Positions 1-10,969 of a stretch of 64,000 bases of DNA are shown in pieces. The notes under the pieces are model-generated. The model was not told the DNA's origin, made no database searches, and saw only the letters and a program-made list of their open reading frames with translations. Every line of letters begins with the position of its first letter. Position 1 is the first letter of the stretch. Made by a program: the position numbers and the translations under genes. This DNA is from Glandiceps talaboti (taxonomy: Eukaryota > Hemichordata > Enteropneusta > Spengelidae): positions 757,383 to 821,382 of the forward strand of contig NC_135567.1 in the NCBI RefSeq assembly GCF_964340395.1, read 5' to 3'.

Positions 1-15
1 ATTAATTTTGTGTGT

Positions 16-131
16 CACTTACGTTAGACTGTAAGATACGTCCTGACGTTCCGCCCTCACCGGCGTGGGAGGGGTTGGCTGAAGTGTGAGGGCGCCCCAT
101 CACGGCGTACCTTACAGACTACACTTACGTT
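16..131. mobile_element. MITE-like hairpin with 10-bp flanking direct repeats
   Basis: The 10-mer CACTTACGTT occurs at 16-25 and again at 122-131. Between the two copies lies a ~96-bp segment with inverted ends: AGACTGTAAGATACG at 26-40 pairs with the complement of 106-120 (13 of 15 positions). A second inner pair is formed by GCCCTCAC near 53-60 and GTGAGGGC near 86-93. A direct repeat bracketing terminal inverted repeats is the signature of a small non-autonomous DNA transposon insertion. It is too short to code for anything and the superfamily cannot be named. Confidence 0.5.
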
Positions 132-179
132 CATCATCATCACACATCATGATCAAATGTAGACGAATAATAAAAAGTA

Positions 180-1275
180 GGTACCCTAGAGAAGACACTT
201 AACACTCTAAGCCGTCAGATGTAGGTGATGTACACTTGATATCTTGTAGATGTAATAGAAATTGCCTTGAATGACAGCCACAAAAGCCAGACGATAGTAC
301 TTTCAGTTGGTCATTATATGTATAGACTATTTATAGAACTTATGGTATATTTTATTTCATTTATTTCATTCATCTAGATTAACTGGTATATACCGAGTAC
401 CGTTATGATATGGCAAGTCGGGCAAAAAAGTCCCCTGAACGTTAGATCCTTGATATTTTTATTGTCCATTCCTAATCCCAATGATATGATGTACAGGGTT
501 GGTAGAACTTCACTGAGCTCTGTTGAAATGTGGCGCATGAAATATTGAATCTAACGTCCATATTATCTAGTCAATGCTAGGGGTATCATTGCTGCCAAGC
601 AATTCTTTGTCGCTTCCTTTGAGTTGCCATACATACCCTTTTATATACAATAGGCCACAGTTTTTCCTTTATTTTTATTTATTACTTTTATTTATTTTTT
701 ATTTTTTTTTTTTGGGGGGGGGGCAAGTTTAATACACACACTCACAATGCTTGACAGCCAATAGTGAGGAGTTATGAGGGTATGGTGCCATTATAACTCT
801 CAAACATGAAAACCTATAGTTTGTGTTGGTGTTGGTGTAAAAATAACTTGCATATGACACAGGGCGAACATGACGAATGCAGGTGGAGAAGCGGGAAGGA
901 TGGCGAATGCAGATGAAGACGCAGCGAAGATGATGAATGCAAACGGAGACGTGGTGAAATTGGTGACAGTGGTGGAAGTGCAAAATTTGTGTCTGTGGAT
1001 GTTAAGTATGAGAGAAAGTCCATAGCCAGGCAAGTGAAAATAATCCAAACTACCGACCCTCTGACCTAACCTAACCTGAGGACAACCCAAAATGAGAAGA
1101 AAAAGAAAAAAGATGAACCGTTTGTGTATATGTAATATGTGGTCATGCGTAGTGATGGCAAAAAAGGACCGAGGCGTGAGGTAGTTGATGGCGATGATGA
1201 TGAAAATACAGGTAGTATTTGAAATGTGTAGGTTGGAGAGGGGGTTATAAGAACAACAGTCACTCATTCATTCAT
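180..1275. repeat. Copy A of a ~1.1-kb duplicated segment
   Basis: This stretch matches 3380-4500 in the same orientation and order. Shared landmarks include TATTATCTAGTCAATGCTAG (about 560 and 3740), GCCAAGCAATTCTTTGT (about 595 and 3773), a T-run followed by a G-run (about 700 and 3830), GCCATTATAACTCT (about 787 and 3900) and a GCGAGGTAG-like block followed by GTTGGA (about 1175-1235 and 4370-4450). Minus-strand ORFs in the two copies are similar only in short blocks, so I see no convincing coding constraint. It may be a diverged transposon copy or a local segmental duplication. Confidence 0.6.
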
Positions 1276-1589
1276 TCATACTTAGAAAAGTAAAAGCATT
1301 TTAATTTCACAAGATTTTGATAATCATTTTCTTTGGCCTTTGTAACCATCTATTGTTTTGTTACAGTTCCATGCTAATGTTATAAAAAAATAGTATAAAA
1401 ATTAAAATTACTGAAAATGTAATATGTAAAATTAACTATATATGCAGTGTGCGTGAACAAAAAGAGTGTTTCCTGTCAACAGATGGGCAGGACATTGTGT
1501 TTTTATATTTGTCAGGGGGGGGGGATTGTTTTGTGGATGAATTGCAGGGGGGGGGGGTCACTATTTTTAAGTACAACATGAACGGTTGC

Positions 1590-2825
1590 TAGTATTCAAT
1601 TCCCACATTTCTTGCAATAGTGCTATTTAATACCGGGTGCTAGTATTCAATTCCCACATTTCTTGCAATAGTGCTATTTAATACCGGGTGCTAGTATTCA
1701 ATTCCCACATTTCTTGCAATAGTGCTATTTAATACCGGGTGCTAGTATTCAATTCCTACATTTCTTGCAATAGTGCTATTTAATATCGGGTGCTAGTATT
1801 CAATTCCCACATGTCTTGCAATAGTGCTATTTAATACCGGGTGCTAGTATTCAATTCCTACATTTCTTGCAATAGTGCTATTTAATATCGGGTGCTATTA
1901 TTCAATTCCCACATGTCTTGCAATAGTGCTATTTAATACCGGGTGCTATTATTCAATTCCCACATTTCTTGCAATAGTGCTATTTAATACCAGGTGCTAT
2001 TATTCAATTCCCACATTTCTTGCAATAGTGCTATTTAATACCGGGTGCTAGTATTCAATTCCTACATGTCTTGCAATAGTGCTATTTAATACCAGGTGCT
2101 ATTATTCAATTCCCACATTTCTGGCAATAGTGCTATTTAATACCTGTTGCTAGTATTCAATTCCCACATTTCTTGCAATAGTGCTATTTAATACCGGTTG
2201 CTAGTATTCAATTCCCACATTTCTTGCAATAGTGCTATTTAATACCGGTTGCTAGTATTCAATTCCCACATTTCTTGCAATAGTGCTATTTAATACCGGG
2301 TGCTAGTATTCAATTCCCACATTTCTTGCAATAGTGCTATTTAATACAGGGTGCTAGTATTCAATTCCCACATTTCTTGCAATAGTGCTATTTAATATCG
2401 GGTGCTAGTATTCAATTCCCACATTTCTTGCAATAGTGCTATTTAATACCGGTTGCTAGTATTCAATTCCCACATTTCTTGCAATAGTGCTATTTAATAC
2501 CGGTTGCTAGTATTCAATTCCCACATTTCTTGCAATAGTGCTATTTAATACCAGGTGCTGGTATTCAATTCCCACATTTCTTGCAATAGTGCTATTTAAT
2601 ACCGGTTGCTAGTATTCAATTCCCACATTTCTTGCAATAGTGCTATTTAATACCGGTTGCTAGTATTCAATTCCCACATGTCTTGCAATAGTGCTATTTA
2701 ATACCGAGTGCTAGTATTCAATTCCCACATGTCTTGCAATAGTGCTATTTAATAATGGATGCTAGTATTCAATTCCCACATTTCTTGCAATAGTGCTATT
2801 TAATACCGGGTGCTATTATTGAAGT
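1590..2825. repeat. 51-bp minisatellite, about 24 copies
   Basis: Units of 51 bp repeat head to tail; each contains GCTAGTATTCAATTCCCACA, then TTGCAATAGTGCTATTTAAT and a variable TACCGGG/TACCGGT/TATCGGG/TACCAGG block. Most differences sit at a few diagnostic positions (CCCACATTT versus CCCACATGT or CCTACATTT, and CTAGTATT versus CTATTATT). That pattern indicates amplification of blocks of already differing units. Runs of nine or more G precede it at about 1517 and 1547. No coding potential is seen. Confidence 0.95.
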
Positions 2826-3379
2826 GTAATAGTGACCCACTTTGAGTGTTATATTATCCATATCCATATTATTGATAATGGTCTTTCTGAGACCTCGACC
2901 TTTGACCTCGACCTGTATCTTCAAGGTCAAATAGCCAAACATTAATCATAGTGCACAGTATACAGCAGAGATGCATAGACCAATTTCAACCAAGCCTGGC
3001 ACAAATGTCAAACTTCACATTTTGTGCACAAGCTCAGTCTGGTAGCTTAATACATAGAAACCTAAATTAAATGACTTAATACCCATTTTATTTATAATGA
3101 GCTTTGAGACCTTGTCATTGCTTTGTTTTGTGACCTTTGCAATGATGACAAAATATTGGCCATATTTGTCATAAAAAATTCTGAATTTGACTTGGCTAGT
3201 AAGTTGAAATATTGAAGACTGTCTTTGATGAAGACTTGATGAAAATTTATCAGTTTATGAACAACTTTCAGATGAATATTTGAGGCTACATCACTTTTCA
3301 TCTGTGTTCATGACAGCACAGATCAATTGTACCGTAGATGAACAGCAAAGATAAGTAAAGAACTTCTAGATGACGCTTA
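2826..3379. other. Non-repetitive intergenic spacer
   Basis: AT-rich sequence between the 51-bp array and copy B. It contains a short TTTGACCTCGACC-type direct repeat near 2897-2920. The only ORF is a 69-residue minus-strand frame with no recognisable features. I see nothing functional here. Confidence 0.4.
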
Positions 3380-4500
3380 CCATTCATAGCTTTTAGGTGT
3401 AAGTGATGTATACTTGATATTCTGTAGACGTACCATATAATAGATATTGCCTTGAAATACACAGCCATGGATACACTAAAGACGACAGTACCTTAAATTC
3501 ACTCAGTCATTAGTAGCATTTTTATGCCAACAATTATTTAGACTGAGAATGTAGTCATACTCGTATGGTAATTCTGGCTATATGGTCCCCTGGATTTGAG
3601 AGTTTAATTTGAATGTTTGTAGTGAAATTGACCAACCCACCCACTGATAAAAAGAGGATTAAATGTTTGATAGCTCTCTACTGAGCTCTGTATGCAGTTG
3701 AATTTAGGCCGCATTGAAAATTGATTACTCTAAAATCCATATTATCTAGTCAATGCTAGGGGTGTCATCGCTGCCAAGCAATTCTTTGTTGCCAATTTGA
3801 ATCACCATACAAGGAATACTTTTTGTTTTTTTTGGGGGGGAGAGGGTTAACATACATGCACATACTTGACTGCGAATATGAAGAGTTATAATGGAATGTG
3901 CCATTATAACTCTAAACCATACAAACATACATACAGAAAGTTAAAATGAATGGGGGACTTTATTGTATTGTTGTAATGAATATGACGCACAACGGTGATG
4001 GCAAATAAAGATGGCGACACGGCAGTAATAGAGATGGCGGCGACACGGCGGAGGTTTATGAGGTTTATGTGTGTTGGTATGAGAGATTAAGGCCATAGAC
4101 AGCAAGTGAAAAATATGTAAAACCTACAAAGGACTAACCAACGAACCATTGCCAACCAACCAACCAACCGACCAACCGACCAACCAACCAACCAACGCCA
4201 ACCAACCAAACAACAAAGTAATCAACCCTAGAGACCCACCTAGTCAGAGAAAACCAAAATCCACAAGAAACCAGACATACGGAAAGGGATAACAAAAATC
4301 GAGGAGTGCTGTTTGTGTATGTCAATATGTAATATATGATCACGTGTAGCGAAGACAGCGGACTGAAACGCGAGGTAGATGATGGCGCTGATATGACGAT
4401 TGGTGCCGGAGACGCAAAAATGATAGTGTATTTGATGTACGTATGTTGGAAGGGGTGAGGTGGGATAGTTAAAAGAGCAATCACTCATGCAGCCATACAA
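3380..4500. repeat. Copy B of the ~1.1-kb duplicated segment
   Basis: Partner of 180-1275 in direct orientation, with the same landmarks in the same order. Copy B contains an extra CCAACCAACCAACC-type tract near 4140-4200. It ends in a region whose complement begins with a methionine codon followed by residues similar to those of copy A (a shared MSDC start). With the 51-bp array in between, the layout is duplicate, minisatellite, duplicate. Confidence 0.6.
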
Positions 4501-4673
4501 ACTAAAAAAAACTCAAAAAACTTACTTGGTGCTGATATCTGAAACTGTTTTTCTGTTCTTCTAAACTCCTCCAAAAGTTCTACTAATAAAATAACTTAAA
4601 TATACATTTCAATACATAAATTACATTTTAATAGATATACATAAATGCAAAATACACATCAGTGTCGTAATAA

Positions 4674-4715
4674 TCAAATACATCGATCAGTCTTGGGTCT
4701 TCTTATCACCACAGG
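4674..4715 (-). CDS. Possible terminal exon of an unidentified minus-strand gene
   Basis: On the minus strand a pyrimidine-rich acceptor (TTTCTTTTAG) is followed by 13 codons and a TGA stop. A non-canonical ATTAAA polyadenylation signal lies about 45 bp further on (complement of 4627-4632). The peptide is short and basic (PVVIRRPKTDRCI). Together with the 39-nt candidate exon at 4897-4935 and an in-phase junction it could be the end of a gene. I found no earlier exons and do not recognise the product, so this remains a suggestion from splice signals only. Confidence 0.25.
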   Translation of the reverse strand, partial: PVVIRRPKTDRCI

Positions 4716-4896
4716 CTAAAAGAAAGAAATTTAAGAAATAGTATAAGAATTGAAGTATTCACTCACAATGCAATTATATTATTTTCTAAATTTATTTTAT
4801 ATTGCAGACATGACAATCAAATAGAAATAAAGTTTCTAAATCTAACTTTCAATGTATAAACATATTAAATATTAAAAAGAAAGTTTTTTGACTCAC

Positions 4897-4935
4897 ATTT
4901 TCCATCATTTGTCCATCTTTGTCGAGCCTGGCTTC
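4897..4935 (-). CDS. Possible 39-nt internal exon of an unidentified minus-strand gene
   Basis: On the minus strand the segment is bounded by an acceptor (TTATTTTCAG) and a consensus donor (GTGAGT). It is 39 nt long and reads EARLDKDGQMMEN in a phase that joins the terminal exon candidate at 4674-4715 without a stop. Composition is less AT-rich than its surroundings. It could also be a chance match; no family is recognisable from 13 residues. Confidence 0.25.
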
Positions 4936-5439
4936 CTGAAAATAAACTTGCATGGAAATTGTATTAATACAGTTTGGTTAATATATTGTGTTTTATTTAA
5001 TAAAATAATGAAAAAATACATTCAATATAAATTACATTTACCAAAGTGCTCCCATATGGTTGATATTAAATTTTCAAGGTTATAATTTGTAGACAATATT
5101 TTTTTATGAAATGGGGTGAAAGGAAGAAATCAAATCTTGACGAAGGTAAACTTGCCCAGGTTTGGGAAACCACTATAAAGAAAGAACTGTGTGTATAAAT
5201 TTGCAAACACAGTATAATTAATTGATTTTTTATTGTTCTACTGTTTCTCCCTGAAAAATCGACCCCAATGGTTAGAAAAGCCAATGAGAATAAGTCAAGC
5301 AAAAACATTTTTATACTATTAAATTGATTATGAAATAATAACTGACTAAAGTTGCATAAAGTGGGTAGAATTTGTATGTGTTATCAAAATGTGTATTTTT
5401 GTCCTATCTCAGAGAATTAAATTTTTTTTGCAGAAGTAA

Positions 5440-6680
5440 TATGGGAGGTGCACAACTCCCATAGGTGGGAAAGGTCTGCTGGAAAGCAGTGTTTTTTTGT
5501 ATACTTTTCTGGACTGGAAAACTTTGGAAAACCCTGCTCAGCTGGACTGATAGATTTTGCTTCAGTTGCAGCTTAGAATAAATCTATAAATTTCAAAACA
5601 TTATTACAATTCTTAAAAGTGAGATTTCATTTTCCAAAAGACAATTAATTTGGTCAGTTTTTAGCTATTTCATCGTACAAACTGCCGCCTGTATCTATCA
5701 TAGATCTGTAGAGTATCTATTTTGTGCTATAAAGTTGGTATTAGAAAGTGTCTCCATTTTTGGGTATGTAGTATGACAACAGTAAGGGCTTGGTAATCTT
5801 AGCAAAGCCTCCTAGTGTCATTTCACACAGAGTTGTCCTGTCATATGAACATGTTTAATGAGAGTAATCCATAATGCCAATACTATTTCAACTTTAAGTG
5901 CAATTAATTATGAAAGGAGAATTAGAAATTAACAGTCATTGGTGCCTAATTATGTGCTTATTTACTATATATTAGTATTTATTATATATTAGTATTTATC
6001 ATACATTAGTATTTATTATATTAGTACTTATTACTTATTAGTGATTATTTATTATATGTTATTATTATTACCCTAAAGTTATTATTATTGTCATTATTGT
6101 TATTAAGATAGAATTTAATAGTAAGGCCGGCAAAGAAAATTTATCTAAAGTGTGCTTCTTTGAACTAGTATTGGCAAAATAAACCACTTTCATTAATTTT
6201 GTTCACATGACCATATATCCCAGGATGAGGTGGGCAACTCTTTGTGAAATGACATAGGGAGGCTATGTTGAAACCCCCAAAAACCAAACTGTTGTCATAC
6301 TACACACCCTAAAAATGGTCTGACTCTTTCTTATACCAACTGTATCACTCAAAATACATACTATACAGGTCTATAATACATGCAGACGGTAGTTCATATG
6401 ATGTAATACCTAAAAACTGATCAAAAATAATTAATTTTTTGAGAAATGAAATCTTACTTTTAGCAATTGTAAGAATTATTTTGAAAAATATATCAATATT
6501 TTGAACTACAATTAAAATAAAATCAACCAGTCTAGATGGGCAGGGTTATCCAAAATCTTCTCGCCCAGAAAAGTATATACCCTATATCATACATGTACAT
6601 GTACCTTATGACATATGCATACAGACTTTACAGCAGACCTTCCCCGTATAGTCCATGGGAGCTCAAGGCCAGGTTTCAAA
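5440..6680. mobile_element. Foldback (long inverted repeat) element
   Basis: The arm at about 5440-5880 is matched by the reverse complement of about 6185-6680. Matching blocks in inverted order include AAGGTCTGCTG versus CAGCAGACCTT, GTATACTTTTCTGG versus CCAGAAAAGTATATAC, TGAGATTTCATTT versus AAATGAAATCTTA, GTATGACAACAGT versus ACTGTTGTCATAC, and GTCATTTCACA versus TGTGAAATGACAT. The ~300-bp spacer holds ATTAGTATTTATTATAT-type short repeats and TTATTA runs. No transposase is present, so this is a non-autonomous foldback or MITE-like element or an old palindromic duplication. Arm ends and target duplication are not resolved. Confidence 0.65.
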
Positions 6681-7150
6681 ATAAAGCTTGTTTTATGATT
6701 AATTATGCAGAAAATATTGATTTTTGATGACAAATATGGCATATTTTCCGAATGACATGTCACCTTTGTGCCAGTTTTGAAAGAAATCAGATATTGGAAG
6801 TCTGAGCCCATTGTAATAGTCACTCACTTTGGGGGACTAAAAGTGCTTTTGCTGGATGAATTCTATTCCCTTTTCTAAACATTGTGATCTCTGATTGAGA
6901 GAGAAACACAAGTGTGGTAAACCATAATATTTTTGTTCAAAATTTCAATTGATAAATATTGAATCAAACTTTTATGATTCAGTTTTAATTTAGCAAAACC
7001 AATTGCAACCTACAGGAGCATTTTGGTTTACACCAGTTATATTTTTACAGCTTTTATTTTATTTATTTTTTACAGAGGTTAATGAGGGAGATGGTAGTTC
7101 TCTTATAAAAACTTTTTTTTAAAACTCCTCCCATGTAACAAAAACTACTC
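6681..7150. other. AT-rich spacer without a recognised gene
   Basis: No ORF of note. A pyrimidine-rich TTTATTTTTTACAG at about 7062-7075 is followed by a short open stretch (VNEGDGSSLIKT), but nothing else supports an exon there. Confidence 0.3.
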
Positions 7151-10100
7151 TAATGGTGAAAAACTAATGGTCCTTGCTCAGTGCTCGGGGATCATCATGT
7201 TATAGACTTTTTGTAATTACAGATTTTTAGTTGTAGTCTTTTTAGCCCTAATTTGCATATCACTGATGAAATTATCATATCAAGAATACATCTTAATCTA
7301 ATTATAGACAACCAAAAAGACATTTTTAGATCATAATTTACATATCACTGATTGGATCGTGTTATAGACCTTTTGTAAATATAGACTTAGTTTTAGTCTT
7401 TATAGCCCTAATTTGCATATCACTGATGAGATAAACACATCAAGAATACATCTTAAACAAATGATAGATTTTTTACCATAAAGACACATTTTTAGGCACT
7501 AATTTGCATATTACTGATTGGATCATCTTATTATAGACTTTTTTAAATAAAGACCGTTAGTTTTAGGCTTTTTAGCCCTAATTTGCATATCATCGATGAG
7601 ATCATAGGATTAAGAATACATCTTAAACTAATGATAGACTTTTGACCAAAAAGCCACATTATTAGCCCCTAATTTGCATATCACTGAAGAGATCATCTTG
7701 TTATAGACGTTTTGTAAATATAGACTTTTAGTTTGAGGCTTTTTAGCCCTAATTTGCATATCACCGATGAGATCATGGTATTAAGAATACATCTAAATCT
7801 AATGATAGATTTTTGACCAAAAAGACACATTTTCAGACACTAATTTCCATATTACTGATTGGATCATCTTCTTATAGCATTTTTGTAAGTATAGACTTTT
7901 AGTTTTAGTCTTTTTAGACCTAATTTGCATATCACTGATGAGATAAACACGTCAAGAGTACATCTTAATCTCTTGATAGATTTTTGACCAAAAAGACACA
8001 TTATTAGGCACTAATTTGCATATTACTGATTGGATCAACTTGTTATAGACTTTCTTTCAGTTTTAGTCTTTTTAGCCCTAATTTGCATATCAGTGATGGG
8101 ATAAACACATCAAGAATACATCTTAATCTAATGAATCAATGGGTTGTCGGTGGCCGAGCGGTTAGCTCGTACGCCTCTTACCTCTGCAATCTGGGTTCGA
8201 ACCCGCCTGATGTTGGCTGGGTTTGATTTAAAATTTAACTAGGACTGCATGTAAGAAGGGTGATGCTCAGTTTGACCCTGCCGAACAACGCAGGTTTTCC
8301 CCGGGCACTCCGGTTTCCTCCTGCTTCTTCAACACTAGGGCACTAGGGCGCTGCTCTTGCGGCGACCATTCAACAAATTTCCGAATTTATTTGGACAAAT
8401 AAAGATTATTATTATTATTATTATTATATTATTATAGACTTTTGACCAAAAAGACACGTTATTAGGCACTAATTTGCATATTACTGATTGGATCATCTTG
8501 TTATAGACTTTATAAATATAGACTTTTAGTTTTAGTCTTTTTAGCCCTAATTTGCATATCACTAATGAGATAAACACATCAAAATTACATTTTAATCTAA
8601 TGATAGAATTTTGACCAAAAAGACATATTATTAGGCACTAATTTGCATATTACTAATTGGATCATCTTGTTATAGACTTTCTTTTAGTTTGAGTCTTTTT
8701 AGCCCTAATTTGCATATCACTGATGAGATAAACACATCAAGAGTACATCTTAATCTAATGATAGAATTTTGACCAAAAAGACACGTTATTAGGCACTAAT
8801 TTGCATATTACTGATTGGATCATCTTGTTATAGACTTTATAAATATAGACTTTTAGTTTTAGTCTTTGTAGCCCTAATTTGCATATCACTAATGAGATAA
8901 ACACATCAAAATTACATCTTAATCTAATGATAGAATTTTGACCAAAAAGACATATTATTAGGCACTAATTTGCATATTACTGATTGGATCATCTTGTTAT
9001 AGACTTTCTTTTAGTTTGAGTCTTTTTAGCCCTAATTTGCATATCAGTGATGAGATAAACACATCAAGAGTACATCTTAATCTAATGATAGACTTTTGAC
9101 CAAAAAGACACATTATTAGGCACTAATTTGCATATTACTGATTGGATCATCTTGTTATAGACTATTTTATTTTTAGTCTTTTTAGCCCTAATTTGCATAT
9201 CAGTGATGAGATAAACACATCAAGAATACATCTTAATCTAATGATAGACTTTTGACCAAAAGACACATTATTAGGCACTAATTTGCATATTACTGATTGG
9301 ATCATATTGTTATAGACTATTTTATTGTTAGTCTTTTTAGCCCTAATTTGCATATCACTGATGAGATAAACACATCAAGAATGCATATTAATCTAATGAT
9401 AGATTTTTGACCAAAAAGACACATTATTAGGCACTAATTTGCATATTACTGATTGGATCATCTTGTTATAGACTTTCCTTTATTTTTAGTCTTTTAAGCC
9501 CTAATTTGAATATCACTGATGAGATAAACACATCAAGAATACATCTTAATCTAATGATAGATTTTTGACCAAAAAGACACATTATTAGGCACTAATTTGC
9601 ATATTACTGATTGGATTATCTTAGACATTTTGTAAATATAGACATTTAGTCTTAGTCTTTTTAGCTCTAATTTGCATATCACTGATGAGATAAACACATC
9701 AAGAGTACATCTAAATCTAATGATAGATTTTTGACCAAAAAGACACATTATTAGGCACTAATTTGCATATTATTGATGAGATAAACACATCAAGAATACA
9801 TCTTAATCTAATGATAGATTTTTGACCAAAACGACACATTATTAGGCACTAATTTGCATATTACTGATTGGATCATCTTGTTATAGACTTTTTATAAATA
9901 TCGACATTTAGTTTTAGTGTTTTTAGCCCTAATTTGCATATCACTGATGAGATAAACACATCAAGAGTACATCTTAATCTAATGATAGATTTTTGACCAA
10001 AAAGACATATTATTAGGCACAAATTTGCATATTACTGATTGGATCATCTTGTTATAGACTTTCCTTTATTTTTAGTCTTTTAAGCCCTAATTTGAATATC

Positions 10101-10170
10101 ACTGATGAGATAAACACATCCAGAATACATCTTAATCTAATGATAGATCTTTGACCAAAAAGATGAGATC
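7150..10170. repeat. ~170-bp repeat array, each half-unit carrying an octamer motif
   Basis: Roughly 17 units of about 170 bp, each built from two related halves. One half has AGCCCTAATTTGCATATCAC then GATGAGATAAACACATCAAG. The other has TAGGCACTAATTTGCATATT then ACTGATTGGATCATCTTG. Units vary in length (for example a TTTGTAAATATAGAC block is present or absent). I count about 28 intact ATTTGCAT octamers, all in the same orientation. A SINE interrupts the array at 8141-8433. Nothing coding is seen. Confidence 0.9.
8141..8433 (+). mobile_element. tRNA-derived SINE
   Basis: The 5' part resembles a class II (Leu/Ser-type) tRNA: an A-box-like TGGCCGAGCGG at 8151-8161 and an exact B-box core GGTTCGAACC at 8194-8203. 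These form a split RNA polymerase III promoter. A tRNA-unrelated body follows, containing CAGGTTTTCCCCGGGCACTC and GGTTTCCTCC, and the 3' end is an (ATT)n tail, as expected if a LINE supplied the tail recognition. It has inserted into the octamer array, so it is younger than the array. A clear target-site duplication was not visible because the flanks are repetitive. Confidence 0.8.
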
Positions 10171-10969
10171 ATAAGCCTTAATTTGGCTTTGAGACACATA
10201 TATTTGATCACTATATCATGGGTATAACTGAAGCGGTGACATTATTTTGTATTGTAATTTATGAATATTCTGACCATCACAAAACGAAAAATAAATTTGG
10301 TACACATTGTTGGTTGTTATGTGGTTATTAGCTATATTTGTAATATTGTAAACAAACTTATCTTTTTCATCATCTTCAAAGAAGAATGTCTTTACGGAAA
10401 TAACTCTTAAATTTGTAACATGAATGAAAAAAATATGCGCTGCAGAGCAAAATACACGGGTTTTAATTTTGTATGATTAGCATTTTAATGAAAGAAATAT
10501 TTCGATTCAACTTTGTATTTCTTGAAAAAAAACTAGATTTTGCGAAAACTTTAACCCTAATTAGAAGTGGCACAGTCAGTATTTCTAGAAACAATCTATT
10601 TTAAGTTTACATTTAGTTAACTAGTTTTTGCGAAAGTTGTTAATTTTAGAATGGGAACCCTAATTAGAAGTGGCACAGTCTGTATTTCTAGGAACAATCT
10701 ATTTTAAGTTTACATTTGGTTTACTAGTTTTGGGGTAACTTTAGTATGGGACCCTAAATAGAAGTGGTTTTCTGTGGTTATAGGCAATTATGGTTTTCAA
10801 GTTTGTGTTTCGTAAATAGTCTAATATAAACATCAATGATTTTTCATTTGAACATGGCAAAATACAATTGTTTCGGTTGTGAAAGAAATGTGTATACCGG
10901 AGGTGGCTGAATTTATAGGAATCTGGGTACCCGAGAACAACTTTGTGTACATGACTATGTATGACGTAT
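10171..10969. repeat. AT-rich spacer with a ~105-bp partial tandem duplication
   Basis: ACCCTAATTAGAAGTGGCAC starts at about 10552 and recurs near 10658. The following CAATCTATTTTAAGTTTACA block is also repeated, and a third decayed start (ACCCTAAATAGAAGTGG) lies near 10751. The AAGTGGCACAG core also occurs on the complementary strand at about 11090-11105. No gene is supported. Confidence 0.6.

Noticed and set aside
1590-2825. CRISPR array
   Set aside because: Units are contiguous tandem repeats without unique spacers, in a clearly eukaryotic context; the same holds for all other arrays.
4529-4541. 13-nt micro-exon on the minus strand (TTTCAG, 13 nt, GTAAGT)
   Set aside because: Too short to support from sequence alone, and downstream of the stop of the better exon candidate.
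8141-8215. Functional tRNA gene
   Set aside because: A- and B-box-like sequences are present, but no proper acceptor stem closes and the sequence continues into a SINE body with an (ATT)n tail.
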